Of a stretch of 20,187 nucleotides of DNA, positions 6,636 through 12,842 are shown piece by piece. A program made the position numbers and the translations under genes. The stretch lies in contig CAYUNR010000025.1 of assembly GCA_964446295.1 (NCBI GenBank), forward strand, positions 1-20,187, read 5' to 3'. The notes beneath the pieces were generated by a model, which worked only from the letters and a program-made list of their open reading frames with translations, ran no database searches and was not told the origin of the DNA. Every line of letters begins with the position of its first letter. The first letter of the stretch is position 1. This DNA is from CAITNM01 sp964446295 (GTDB lineage Bacteria; Pseudomonadota; Alphaproteobacteria; Paracaedibacterales; CAITNM01).

Positions 6636-7917
6636 CTTTGTGTTTAATATTTTTTTCTTCTTCACGCCACTCCTTTGCAGCACGTTTCCATATCAACTTT
6701 AGAACATGACTCCCTGGCATGCTAATCCATGCAACAATATCTCGGATAGATATTTTTGATTCATCGGTTATATTTTTTAAGTGTCGCGCCAGAGTCATCC
6801 ACAATGGACTAAACAGTAAAGAAAGAGCCGTTAGTGATAAAATTAGCTTCTCACCATACTCATCAATAATTTTAGATTCATGACCAACAGAAGCCATCAA
6901 GAAGGCAAATTCACCTATTTGAGCAAGAACAACTCCAACCAAAAAAGCTTCGGACCAAGGAATTTGCAAAAAACGTAATATTAAAATATTAATTGCAGAT
7001 TTTCCAACCGTTATTAAAAGTAATAATAATATAAAGGTAGCTAAGTTTGTGTAGATAAACCCAACATCCATCAATATTCCAATTGACAAGAAAAACACCA
7101 TAATCAACGTACTTTGGATTGGTTTAACTGTATCTAAAACAGCGCTTCGTTCGTGAGTGTTTCCTATTGTCAGCCCAGCCAAAAAAGCACCGTATGCAGC
7201 CGATAGACCAATTAATCCAGAAATAGCAGCTGCAGCGAAACAAAATGCAAGACTCACTAAAGGAAGCAAGTCCTTTTGACGAATTACATCAGCTAAAAAC
7301 CCAATTCGTACTCGTTGTTTTTGACTAAGGTAATAAATAAGCCCAGCTATAATTCCAACAGCTAGCAGCAGTTTTGCAAACAACCCTAAAATTGACAAGT
7401 CGCTATGAAAGTTACGTAAAATAAGGATCATTGGTACGATAGCAAAGTCTTGAGCTATCAATACCCCAATGCTTATTTGTCCGATTTCAGTGTTCACTTC
7501 ACCGATTGTATCTAGCATTTTAACGGCAACTGCAGTTGATGAAATAGCTGTAATAAATCCTAAAAGTATTGCTAAACCATTACTCCATCCTAAAAAGAAA
7601 GAAATGCTCCAAGTAACACCTGTGCAAATAAGAATTTGCAAAAGTGTTGCCAGAGACGTTACAAGCCATACCTTCTTAAAGGTGCGCAAGTTTAGTTCGA
7701 TGCCAATGACAAAAAGTAAGAGTAAAACGCCCATTTCGGCAAGAATGCTAACTTGATCACGAGATTCAACAAAAGCTAAACCGGAGGGGCCCAGTATCAG
7801 CCCAGCAATTATGTAGCCTAATATAGGAGGCTGTTTTAAGCGAGTCATGCCCAATCCAAAGACCAAGGCCACCAAAATTACCAAGGCTATGTTGGTTATA
7901 CTGAATTCACCGTGCAT
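6622..7917 (-). CDS. CPA2-family cation/proton antiporter (KefB/KefC-like membrane domain)
   Basis: This 431-residue protein is a CPA2 monovalent cation/proton antiporter of the inner membrane. About 12 hydrophobic helices span residues 5-370. Family motifs include LGYIIAGLILGPSGLAF (about 33-49), the unwound-helix motif ISSTAVAVKML (about 125-135) and IGVLIAQDFAIVPMIL, whose Gln-Asp pair resembles K+-type Kef proteins. The usual C-terminal RCK/TrkA-N regulatory domain is missing; only a charged tail of about 55 residues follows. That tail ends REEEKNIKHKDEDA. The start has a strong AAGGAGG (7924-7930) six bases upstream. It heads the minus-strand run with rnhB, rlmB and lpdA. Ion specificity (K+ or Na+) is not settled by sequence. 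Confidence 0.88.
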   Translation of the reverse strand: MHGEFSITNIALVILVALVFGLGMTRLKQPPILGYIIAGLILGPSGLAFVESRDQVSILAEMGVLLLLFVIGIELNLRTFKKVWLVTSLATLLQILICTGVTWSISFFLGWSNGLAILLGFITAISSTAVAVKMLDTIGEVNTEIGQISIGVLIAQDFAIVPMILILRNFHSDLSILGLFAKLLLAVGIIAGLIYYLSQKQRVRIGFLADVIRQKDLLPLVSLAFCFAAAAISGLIGLSAAYGAFLAGLTIGNTHERSAVLDTVKPIQSTLIMVFFLSIGILMDVGFIYTNLATFILLLLLITVGKSAINILILRFLQIPWSEAFLVGVVLAQIGEFAFLMASVGHESKIIDEYGEKLILSLTALSLLFSPLWMTLARHLKNITDESKISIRDIVAWISMPGSHVLKLIWKRAAKEWREEEKNIKHKDEDA

Positions 7918-8110
7918 TGATAGCCTCCTTTTGCATTATAGAGTAGCCAATTGTCTTCACTAAACACAAGGAAAAGTCAGTAAAATTCTCAAATAAAAGT
8001 ATAAATTTGCATTTTATTCGCCAGACGGGCCACAAAACTAATTTTTATGAAATTAATTATTAAATTTTGGAACAAATTATATTTACCATTAAAAAAACAA
8101 TCTTTTACCC

Positions 8111-8139
8111 TTGAGACGCTTCTGCTTGTCACGTATCCT
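8111..8139 (+). promoter_or_regulatory. Sigma-70-type promoter for the peroxiredoxin gene
   Basis: TTGAGA (8111-8116) and TATCCT (8134-8139) are separated by exactly 17 bases and match 5/6 and 4/6 of the consensus. Predicted initiation near 8146 leaves a leader of about 23 bases containing AGAGG (8159-8163). A heat-shock sigma-32 reading (CTTGAGA for the -35) is possible but the -10 half fits poorly. The rest of the 250-bp divergent region (7921-8168) is AT-rich with no gene or confident antiporter promoter. Confidence 0.55.
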
Positions 8140-8168
8140 ACCGTTGATGTCAAAACCTAGAGGTTAAA

Positions 8169-8639
8169 ATGCTTACAGTAAACGCTAAAATTCCTGAAAT
8201 GCTAGTACAGGTTGTTACACTTGATGGAAAAAAAGAAATGAATACAACTGAGTTGTTTAAGGAAAAAACTATTTTATTTGGCCTTCCTGGGGCATTCACT
8301 CCAATCTGTTCTCAAGTACAGTTACCTGATTTTGCAAAACAAGAACAAGCCTTACGAACAAAAGGCTATAAAAATATTATTTGTATGGCTGTTAATGACG
8401 CTTTTGTAATGCAATCATGGAAAGAGAAAGTTGCTCCAGATGCCAATATTATTATGTTAGCTGATGGAAGCTGCGCGCTAACTAAAGCACTAGGTTTGGA
8501 ATTAGACCTTCAAGAAAAACACATGGGCGTTCGCTGCACAAGGTTTTTACTGGTTGTAGAAAATAGTTTAGTTTTGAAAATAAATATCGAAGGAAATCCA
8601 GGCGTTTGCTCTGTCAGTAGCGTAAACTCTTTATTGTAA
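8169..8639 (+). CDS. Peroxiredoxin, Prx5/AhpE-like thiol peroxidase
   Basis: This thioredoxin-fold peroxidase reduces hydrogen peroxide and organic hydroperoxides through an active-site cysteine. The 156-residue product has the Prx5-type signature GLPGAFTPICSQVQLPDF, with T44 and peroxidatic C47. It also has a conserved Arg in GVRCTRFLLVVEN and a C-terminal INIEGNPGVCSVSSV segment typical of the Prx5 group. Length fits that group. The start has AGAGG five bases upstream. The gene is monocistronic, divergent from the antiporter operon, and followed by an inverted repeat that may end transcription before tRNA-Leu. The electron donor (glutathione/glutaredoxin or thioredoxin) is unknown; additional cysteines are present as possible resolving residues. 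No signal peptide is seen, so it is cytosolic. Confidence 0.92.
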   Translation: MLTVNAKIPEMLVQVVTLDGKKEMNTTELFKEKTILFGLPGAFTPICSQVQLPDFAKQEQALRTKGYKNIICMAVNDAFVMQSWKEKVAPDANIIMLADGSCALTKALGLELDLQEKHMGVRCTRFLLVVENSLVLKINIEGNPGVCSVSSVNSLL

Positions 8640-8641
8640 AT

Positions 8642-8683
8642 AAGCTAAGCGTATTTGATATTTGCGTCTTGTACGCTTAGTTT
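8642..8683 (+). terminator. Probable terminator after the peroxiredoxin gene
   Basis: CTAAGCGTA (8645-8653) and TACGCTTAG (8672-8680) are a perfect 9-bp inverted repeat. It can be extended outward by three pairs (one wobble), with an 18-base AT-rich loop. The 3' side is followed by TTTAACTTT rather than a clean T-run, so it is a weak intrinsic terminator or a processing hairpin. Confidence 0.45.
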
Positions 8684-8697
8684 AACTTTGCTATGTT
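8669..8697 (+). promoter_or_regulatory. Possible promoter for tRNA-Leu
   Basis: TTGTAC (8669-8674) and TATGTT (8692-8697) are 17 bases apart. Predicted initiation near 8704 would be three bases before the tRNA. The hexamers match the consensus only 3/6 and 4/6, and the -35 sits in the right arm of the preceding inverted repeat, so the tRNA could instead be read through from the peroxiredoxin gene. Confidence 0.35.
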
Positions 8698-8706
8698 CTC
8701 CTCACT

Positions 8707-8791
8707 GCGGTCGTGGTGGAATTGGTAGACACGCAGCGTTGAGGTCGCTGTGGAGAAATCCGTGGAAGTTCGAGTCTTCTCGACCGCACCA
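8707..8791 (+). tRNA. tRNA-Leu (anticodon GAG)
   Basis: The acceptor arms GCGGTCG (8707-8713) and CGACCGC (8781-8787) pair perfectly. They are followed by discriminator A and an encoded CCA (8789-8791). The anticodon stem CAGCG/CGCTG encloses loop TTGAGGT with anticodon GAG (8741-8743), reading CUC/CUU leucine codons. A long variable arm (class II) and the T-arm GTTCGAGTC are present. Length is 85 with CCA. It lies 16 bases from the 3' end of the convergent hfq gene. Confidence 0.97.
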
Positions 8792-8807
8792 TATCTAACG
8801 TTCACAT

Positions 8808-9134
8808 TTAATCCTCTTCGTCATAATCCTCTTCATGGACAGAAGGAGTTACAACAGCCGTTTCTGCATTATTTTGCACATAACGCTCATCTCTATCGTT
8901 ATTTTGATAATCAAGGATGCTAACTGGTCCATGAGGCATTAATGTTGAGATAGCATGTTTATAAATAAGCTGTGCATGGCCTTCTCGACGCAATAAAATT
9001 GTATTCGTATCGAACCAAGTAATATTCCCCTGCAATTTCACTCCATTTACTAAAAAAACAGTGAGTGGGGTTTTATTTTTTCGAATATGATTTAAAAAAG
9101 CATCTTGAACATTGACTGATTTTTCATGAGACAT
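8808..9134 (-). CDS. hfq: RNA chaperone Hfq
   Basis: Hfq is a hexameric Sm-fold RNA chaperone that helps small RNAs pair with mRNAs. The 108-residue product has the conserved N-terminus with Q10, D11, A12 and F13 of the proximal RNA-binding face, Sm1 around LVNGVKLQGNITWFD (28-42), and the Sm2 signature YKHAIST (58-64). The C-terminal tail (about 75-108) is Asn/Asp/Glu-rich and ends EEDYDEED, like acidic tips that contact the RNA-binding surface in other Hfqs. ATG at 9134 is chosen over an upstream GTG/TTG-type extension because AAGGAG lies six bases upstream and a promoter lies within the extension. It follows rph by 107 bp on the same strand. Confidence 0.96.
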   Translation of the reverse strand: MSHEKSVNVQDAFLNHIRKNKTPLTVFLVNGVKLQGNITWFDTNTILLRREGHAQLIYKHAISTLMPHGPVSILDYQNNDRDERYVQNNAETAVVTPSVHEEDYDEED

Positions 9135-9164
9135 TTGTCTCTCCTTAATTATTTTATTCGTCTG

Positions 9165-9194
9165 ATTGTAATCCTTAGTGAAAACTCCTGGCAA
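9165..9194 (-). promoter_or_regulatory. Sigma-70-type promoter for hfq
   Basis: On the minus strand, TTGCCA (9194-9189) and TACAAT (9170-9165) are 18 bases apart, each matching 5/6 of the consensus. Initiation near 9158 gives a leader of about 24 bases carrying AAGGAG before the hfq ATG at 9134. This supports independent transcription of hfq and argues against a longer Hfq N-terminus. Confidence 0.6.
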
Positions 9195-9241
9195 TGGCTG
9201 GAAGAAGTTTTCTAAGTTTTACGCCCTATCTTGTTAACAAA

Positions 9242-9961
9242 TTATAAATTTAGTGCTTTTTTTTGCAATTCAAATAGTTCTGAAGCTCCTTTTTGTGCAA
9301 GCGTTAACATATCCATAAACTGCTGTTGATCGAATGGATTTTTTTCGGCGCACGCTTGAACTTCAATGATTTTTCCACTTGCGGTTAAAACAAAATTTGC
9401 ATCCACATCAGCAGAAGAATCTTCGACATAATTCAGGTCTAATAAAGCTTTCTTGTCATGTATTCCACAAGAAATAGCAGCAACTTGGTCGGTAAATGGC
9501 ATTGATGATATTTGTTTTTTATTAACCAACCTTTGCATGGCTTGATAAAGTGCAACGTATGCCCCAGTGATGCTTGCTGTACGGGTGCCACCATCTGCTT
9601 GCAACACGTCGCAATCTATTTTAATTTGTCGTTCTCCTAATGCTTTAAGGTCAACAATTGCGCGAAGACTTCGCCCAATGAGTCGTTGAATTTCTTGTGT
9701 GCGTCCGGATTGTTTACCCTTTGCAGCTTCTCGGTCAATTCTGTCTTGTGTAGAACAAGGGAGCATGCCGTATTCTGCGGTAATCCAACCTGTTTTTGTA
9801 TTTTTTAAAAAATGGGGTACTTTTTCTTCTATTGTAGCTGTGCACAGCACGTGAGTATCTCCAAATTTTACAAAACAGGAACCATGAGCAAATTTTGCAA
9901 AGCCAGGACCCAAGAAGACAGGGCGAAGTTCATTAGGATTACGTTTATCAATGCGAGTCAT
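9242..9961 (-). CDS. rph: Ribonuclease PH
   Basis: RNase PH is a phosphorolytic 3'-5' exoribonuclease that trims tRNA precursors and other RNA 3' ends. The 239-residue product is full length for the family. It has GWITAEYGMLPCSTQDR, the phosphate-binding GKQSGRTQEIQRLIGRSLRA, the QADGGTRTASITGA stretch (about residues 124-137), and the catalytic aspartates in NYVEDSSADVDANFVLT (about 177-193). Near the C-terminus the usual EVQGTAE reads EVQACAE, a mild divergence. ATG at 9961 gives the canonical RIDKRNPNELRPV start, but the 20 bases upstream are only A/T/C with no Shine-Dalgarno, and TATACA lies four bases before the ATG, so a leaderless mRNA is possible. hfq follows on the same strand. Confidence 0.95.
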   Translation of the reverse strand: MTRIDKRNPNELRPVFLGPGFAKFAHGSCFVKFGDTHVLCTATIEEKVPHFLKNTKTGWITAEYGMLPCSTQDRIDREAAKGKQSGRTQEIQRLIGRSLRAIVDLKALGERQIKIDCDVLQADGGTRTASITGAYVALYQAMQRLVNKKQISSMPFTDQVAAISCGIHDKKALLDLNYVEDSSADVDANFVLTASGKIIEVQACAEKNPFDQQQFMDMLTLAQKGASELFELQKKALNL

Positions 9962-10012
9962 AATTTGTATAATTTAATTTTTTACAGACTACCTGCAAAA
10001 ATCAAACATTAG

Positions 10013-10052
10013 AATAGCAAAAATGCCCTTCCGAAGAAGAGCACCTTGCTAT
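10013..10052 (-). terminator. Intrinsic terminator with UUCG tetraloop
   Basis: Read on the minus strand, TGCTCTTC-TTCG-GAAGGGCA forms an eight-pair stem (one wobble) closed by a C(UUCG)G tetraloop, then TTTTT. An outer ATAGCAA/TTGCTAT pairing flanks it. It ends the transcript of the Ala/Pro-rich secreted protein and insulates rph downstream on the same strand. The rest of 9962-10075 shows no gene. Confidence 0.88.
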
Positions 10053-10075
10053 GCATTAAGAAATGTTAGTAATAA

Positions 10076-11659
10076 TTAGCCGGCAGCTTGTACAGGAGGA
10101 GAGACTACAGGCGTCTCTGCTGCTGGCTTAACGTCGTCAGTTGTTTTTTCTTTTGCAGCCTTCCTTGCCGCTGTTTTGTCAGCGCCTGCAGCTTTTCGTT
10201 TTGCAATTTCTTCTTCGCTCAATTTTACTTTTTCTTTTTTAGCAGGAGCCGGAACTGCTGCATGTTCTACAGGAGCTGCGTGTTCTGCCGCTGGAGCAGC
10301 TGACACAACATTACTTTCTGTATGAGCTGAATCAATCTTTGAACCATCTGGGGTCCCTTGAACAATCAAAGCTTCTACAGAAGCTGTTGCGTGTTCTACA
10401 GAAGCTGTATGTTCTGCAGGAGCTACTGCGTCGTGAGCTGGGGCTGCTGCGTCATGGTGTTCTGCCACTGGAGCTGCTGCATCGTGATGTTCTGCTGCTG
10501 GAGCCGCTGCGTCATGAGCTGGAGCTACTGCATCGTGATGTTCTGCCACTGGAGCTACTGCTGGAGCCGCTGCGTCATGGTGTTCTGCCACTGGAGCTGC
10601 TGCGTCAGTAAGTTTCGGAGAAACAACAATTTTTGCTGCAGCATATTTTTCACCATTTGCGGCAGCTGCTGCAACAGCGGCAGCGACAGCTGCTTTGTTG
10701 AATTCATTATTTTGAGTATCAGAAAGTGAAATTGTTGGCTTACCATCCACTAACTTCATAACAATTACTGCATAAGTTGGCTTAGGATCTTCCACTGCTG
10801 CCACGGGAGCAGTGCCTTCCACTGCTGGAGCAGTTGCCACTTCATGAGGAACTTCGTTTACAGCTTCAATTTCTGCTGGCGCAGGAGCAAGAGCTACTTC
10901 TGCTGCTAGTGCTTCACCAACAATAGCTGGTTCAGAAGCAGGTTCGTTTACAGCTGCACTTTCTGCTGGCGCAGGAGCAAGAACTTCTTCTGCTGCTGGC
11001 GGTAATTCTTCTGCAACTTGAGAAGGCTCAATTACTGCTGCTTGTTCTTTAGCTGCTTTTCTTGCTGCTGTTTTTCCAGCACCAGCATCTTTTAGTGCTT
11101 GAATTTGCTCAGGTGTCAATTTTACTTTTTTGCTTCCCTTTGCTTTTTTGCCAGAAGCAACCGCAACAGGAGCAACCTCCACGGGAGCTGCAACTTCAGC
11201 TACAGGAACATCTGCTACTTCAGGCGCAGCTTCCACAGGAACTTCGGCAACTATAGCTGGCGCATTAGCAAGTACTTGATTTATGGCTGCTATTGCATTG
11301 CTTTCAGCACTTGCAGTAGGAGCAACATCAATATTCATAACTTTTTCTGGAACAACAGGCGCAAGCACAGCTGCATCTGCTGGAACCATCATCGGTTGAG
11401 CAGGTGCTTCAGCAGCCGGAGCCACCATCATCTGTGGTGCTGCAATCATCGGTTGTGCTTCAACTGGAGCAGCTACCATTACTTGAGCTGCTACAGGAGC
11501 TTTTGTTTTTTTGCTTCCTTTTGCTTTTTTACCAGCAGGCGCCGCTACTACTTTAGAATCTACTGGAAGAGCCACTACAGACTCCTCAGCAAACAATACT
11601 GAATTGCACATTAGTACAGAAGTTGCACCAAGTAACAGTGAATATTTAAATGATTTCAT
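10076..11659 (-). CDS. Secreted Ala/Pro/Val-rich low-complexity repeat protein of unknown function
   Basis: No family is recognised. The 527-residue product begins with a clear signal peptide: MKSFKYSLLLGATSVLM, with probable cleavage after VLFA near residue 24. Most of the mature chain is Ala/Pro/Val/Glu-rich and likely disordered. Three features stand out. GKKAKGSKK occurs twice (about residues 43 and 165). A Lys-rich motif ending KTAARKAAKE occurs twice (about 174-207 and 475-506), each preceded by KL(T/S)xEx. Residues about 352-420 hold five AEHHDA units. Residues about 292-350 look more ordered, with alternating hydrophobic residues and an Ala helix. Gene strand is secure: the intended frame has signal peptide, terminator and plausible promoter. 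It is divergent from rpoH. Cell-envelope or host-surface roles are guesses. Confidence 0.75.
   Translation of the reverse strand: MKSFKYSLLLGATSVLMCNSVLFAEESVVALPVDSKVVAAPAGKKAKGSKKTKAPVAAQVMVAAPVEAQPMIAAPQMMVAPAAEAPAQPMMVPADAAVLAPVVPEKVMNIDVAPTASAESNAIAAINQVLANAPAIVAEVPVEAAPEVADVPVAEVAAPVEVAPVAVASGKKAKGSKKVKLTPEQIQALKDAGAGKTAARKAAKEQAAVIEPSQVAEELPPAAEEVLAPAPAESAAVNEPASEPAIVGEALAAEVALAPAPAEIEAVNEVPHEVATAPAVEGTAPVAAVEDPKPTYAVIVMKLVDGKPTISLSDTQNNEFNKAAVAAAVAAAAANGEKYAAAKIVVSPKLTDAAAPVAEHHDAAAPAVAPVAEHHDAVAPAHDAAAPAAEHHDAAAPVAEHHDAAAPAHDAVAPAEHTASVEHATASVEALIVQGTPDGSKIDSAHTESNVVSAAPAAEHAAPVEHAAVPAPAKKEKVKLSEEEIAKRKAAGADKTAARKAAKEKTTDDVKPAAETPVVSPPVQAAG
10429..10605 (-). repeat. Imperfect tandem repeats encoding AEHHDAAAP units
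   Basis: About 30-bp units (minus strand coding AEHHDAAAPV and similar) alternate with about 21-bp units coding APAHDA(V/A). Copies are highly similar at the DNA level, all lengths are multiples of three, and they stay in frame. This suggests recent expansion and possible length variation between strains. Units are contiguous without unique spacers, so this is not a CRISPR. Confidence 0.7.
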
Positions 11660-11661
11660 TT

Positions 11662-11689
11662 GATTAATACCTACATAGATTAATACCTA
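11662..11689. repeat. Direct repeat upstream of the low-complexity gene
   Basis: GATTAATACCTA occurs at 11662-11673 and 11678-11689, a period of 16 bp. Read on the minus strand it is TAGGTATTAATC, containing a TATTAA that could be a -10, and an AGG before the ATG at 11659. It may be an operator pair or a local duplication. Confidence 0.55.
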
Positions 11690-11707
11690 TTATCTGTTTT
11701 AAAGCAA
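11680..11707 (-). promoter_or_regulatory. Possible promoter for the Ala/Pro-rich secreted protein
   Basis: On the minus strand TTGCTT (11707-11702) and TATTAA (11685-11680) are 16 bases apart. The -10 lies inside the distal copy of the 12-bp direct repeat. The region is AT-rich, so chance matches are likely; support is mainly the correct distance to the start at 11659. Confidence 0.35.
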
Positions 11708-11806
11708 AAGTATTAAATAATAGTTAAAGATGAATTCTTTTGTTAAAACTAACAACATTAAAATTTGAATAAAGAACATATATATATTTCTGTATTATTA
11801 ACAAAA

Positions 11807-11834
11807 TGTAAATTTTTTATGTATAGAATATAAT
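11807..11834 (+). promoter_or_regulatory. Possible rpoH promoter
   Basis: A perfect TATAAT (11829-11834) lies 23 bases before the rpoH ATG, with only a poor -35 (TGTAAA at 11807-11812, 16-bp spacing). Initiation near 11841 would give a short leader. High AT content of 11660-11857 makes this tentative; nothing else is seen there apart from the direct repeat. Confidence 0.35.
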
Positions 11835-11857
11835 TACCTGATTTTGTGGTTTAATTA

Positions 11858-12682
11858 ATGCTTACAAAAAACACACCTGTTTTCTTAACGCAATTACAAG
11901 AAGAGCAACTTATAGAGAACTGGCAAGAATCTTATAAGTTAAAAGATAGCAAAGAGCTTTTATTAGCCTTTAGGCCTCTTATATTAAATGTCGTTAAAAA
12001 ATATAGACACTATGGTATTTTGCGTGAAGACCTTATTCAGGAAGCATGGTTAGGTTTATGTATTGCATTATACAAATATGATTCAAGCAGAGGCGTGCGC
12101 TTTTCTAGTTACGCTAGATGGTGGGTAAACGCAAGCTGCCAAGATTATGTTATGCGCAATTGGTCAATTGTAAGAGTAGGGACAACAACCACACATAAAA
12201 AGCTATTCTTTCAATTACGTTACCTTAAACGTAGTCTAGAAAAAATTGACACACAGTATTTCGAACCTCATATAGCAAACACCATTGCAAATAATTTACA
12301 AATTTCAGTACGTGAAGTGCAAGCTATGCATGACAAGCTTATTCAAAAAGATAAATGCCTCGATCAAAAAATTCATGCGGACTATGAAGTTACTTTTACC
12401 GATATGTTAGTTGATGAGAATGAATTAATTGATTCCATTCTCATTGATGAAGAAGAGCAAAACTCTTACGCTGCTATGTTTAGTAGGTTTCACGAATTTC
12501 TAGATACTCGTGAGTTGGATATTTTAATAAAAAGGCGCATAGAAGAGCCGCCTCAAACATTAGAAGATATAAGTATTTGCTACGGAATAACAAAAGAAAG
12601 AGTCAGGCAAATAGAAAAACATGCGATAAGAAAACTTAGAAAATCTTTAGTATTTGCAGGGATAAAACACCTAGATCTTTAA
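11858..12682 (+). CDS. rpoH: RNA polymerase heat-shock sigma factor RpoH (sigma-32)
   Basis: RpoH directs RNA polymerase to heat-shock and protein-folding stress genes. The 274-residue product has sigma region 2 with DLIQEAWLGLCIALYKYD and RFSSYARWWVNASCQDYV, followed by WSIVRVGTTTTHKKLFFQLR. The last nine residues (113-121) are the RpoH box, (Q/H)KKLFFxLR, which separates RpoH from other group-3 sigmas. Region 4.2 helix-turn-helix TLEDISICYGITKERVRQIE starts at residue 234. Length is close to the usual 285-300. The ATG at 11858 has only a weak upstream GTGG. It is divergent from the secreted low-complexity gene, and its 3' end lies 14 bases from the oppositely oriented tRNA-Cys with no visible terminator. 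Confidence 0.93.
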   Translation: MLTKNTPVFLTQLQEEQLIENWQESYKLKDSKELLLAFRPLILNVVKKYRHYGILREDLIQEAWLGLCIALYKYDSSRGVRFSSYARWWVNASCQDYVMRNWSIVRVGTTTTHKKLFFQLRYLKRSLEKIDTQYFEPHIANTIANNLQISVREVQAMHDKLIQKDKCLDQKIHADYEVTFTDMLVDENELIDSILIDEEEQNSYAAMFSRFHEFLDTRELDILIKRRIEEPPQTLEDISICYGITKERVRQIEKHAIRKLRKSLVFAGIKHLDL

Positions 12683-12696
12683 TTGTGCGGTGAAAT

Positions 12697-12770
12697 TGGA
12701 GGCCGGGACCGGAATCGAACCGACATTTAAGGATTTGCAGTCCTCCGCATAACCATTCTGCCACCCGGCC
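12697..12770 (-). tRNA. tRNA-Cys (anticodon GCA)
   Basis: On the minus strand the acceptor arms GGCCGGG and CCCGGCC pair perfectly. They are followed by discriminator U, a hallmark of tRNA-Cys, and an encoded CCA (12699-12697). The anticodon loop CTGCAAA carries GCA, closed by stem GAGGA/TCCTT with one wobble. The T-loop GGTTCGATTCC is canonical. Length is 74 with CCA. Its promoter is not clear; the spacer to the next gene holds signals for both directions. Confidence 0.97.
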
Positions 12771-12780
12771 ATTATAGCTT

Positions 12781-12810
12781 TTGTCAAAGCTGTATTCACC
12801 CGCCTATAAT
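12781..12810 (+). promoter_or_regulatory. Sigma-70-type promoter for the PCMT-rhodanese-tolC cluster
   Basis: TTGTCA (12781-12786, 5/6) and TATAAT (12805-12810, 6/6) are 18 bases apart. Initiation near 12817 gives a leader of about 26 bases with AAGG at 12832-12835 before the ATG at 12843. It is one of the two best promoters in the window. Confidence 0.65.
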
Positions 12811-12817
12811 GAATACA
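12791..12817. promoter_or_regulatory. Perfect inverted repeat straddling the -10 element
   Basis: TGTATTCA (12791-12798) and TGAATACA (12810-12817) are exact reverse complements with an 11-bp spacer. They bracket the TATAAT and the predicted start site. This is the geometry of a repressor operator able to control the plus-strand cluster and perhaps the divergent tRNA-Cys. There is no T-run, so it is not a terminator. Confidence 0.5.
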
Positions 12818-12842
12818 CAAATTTACTATTGAAGGTCAAGGG

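Noticed and set aside
7935..7940. Minus-strand TATAAT as the -10 box of the antiporter operon.
   Set aside because: It lies so close to the Shine-Dalgarno that initiation would fall inside it, and no acceptable -35 lies 16-18 bases upstream.
9135..9194. Longer Hfq N-terminus starting at 9194.
   Set aside because: The extension is not Hfq-like, and it covers the probable hfq promoter and Shine-Dalgarno, so ATG at 9134 is preferred.
10429..10605. CRISPR-like repeat array.
   Set aside because: Repeats are contiguous, coding, multiples of three and lack unique spacers; no cas gene is nearby.
10088..11602. Several plus-strand open frames over the Ala/Pro-rich gene.
   Set aside because: They are shadows of a biased minus-strand gene; their products are Leu/Arg- or Cys/Ser-rich without recognisable domains.
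12771..12787. Minus-strand TTGACA and TATAAT next to tRNA-Cys as its promoter.
   Set aside because: The hexamers are only five bases apart and the TATAAT touches the tRNA 5' end, so they cannot work as one promoter.
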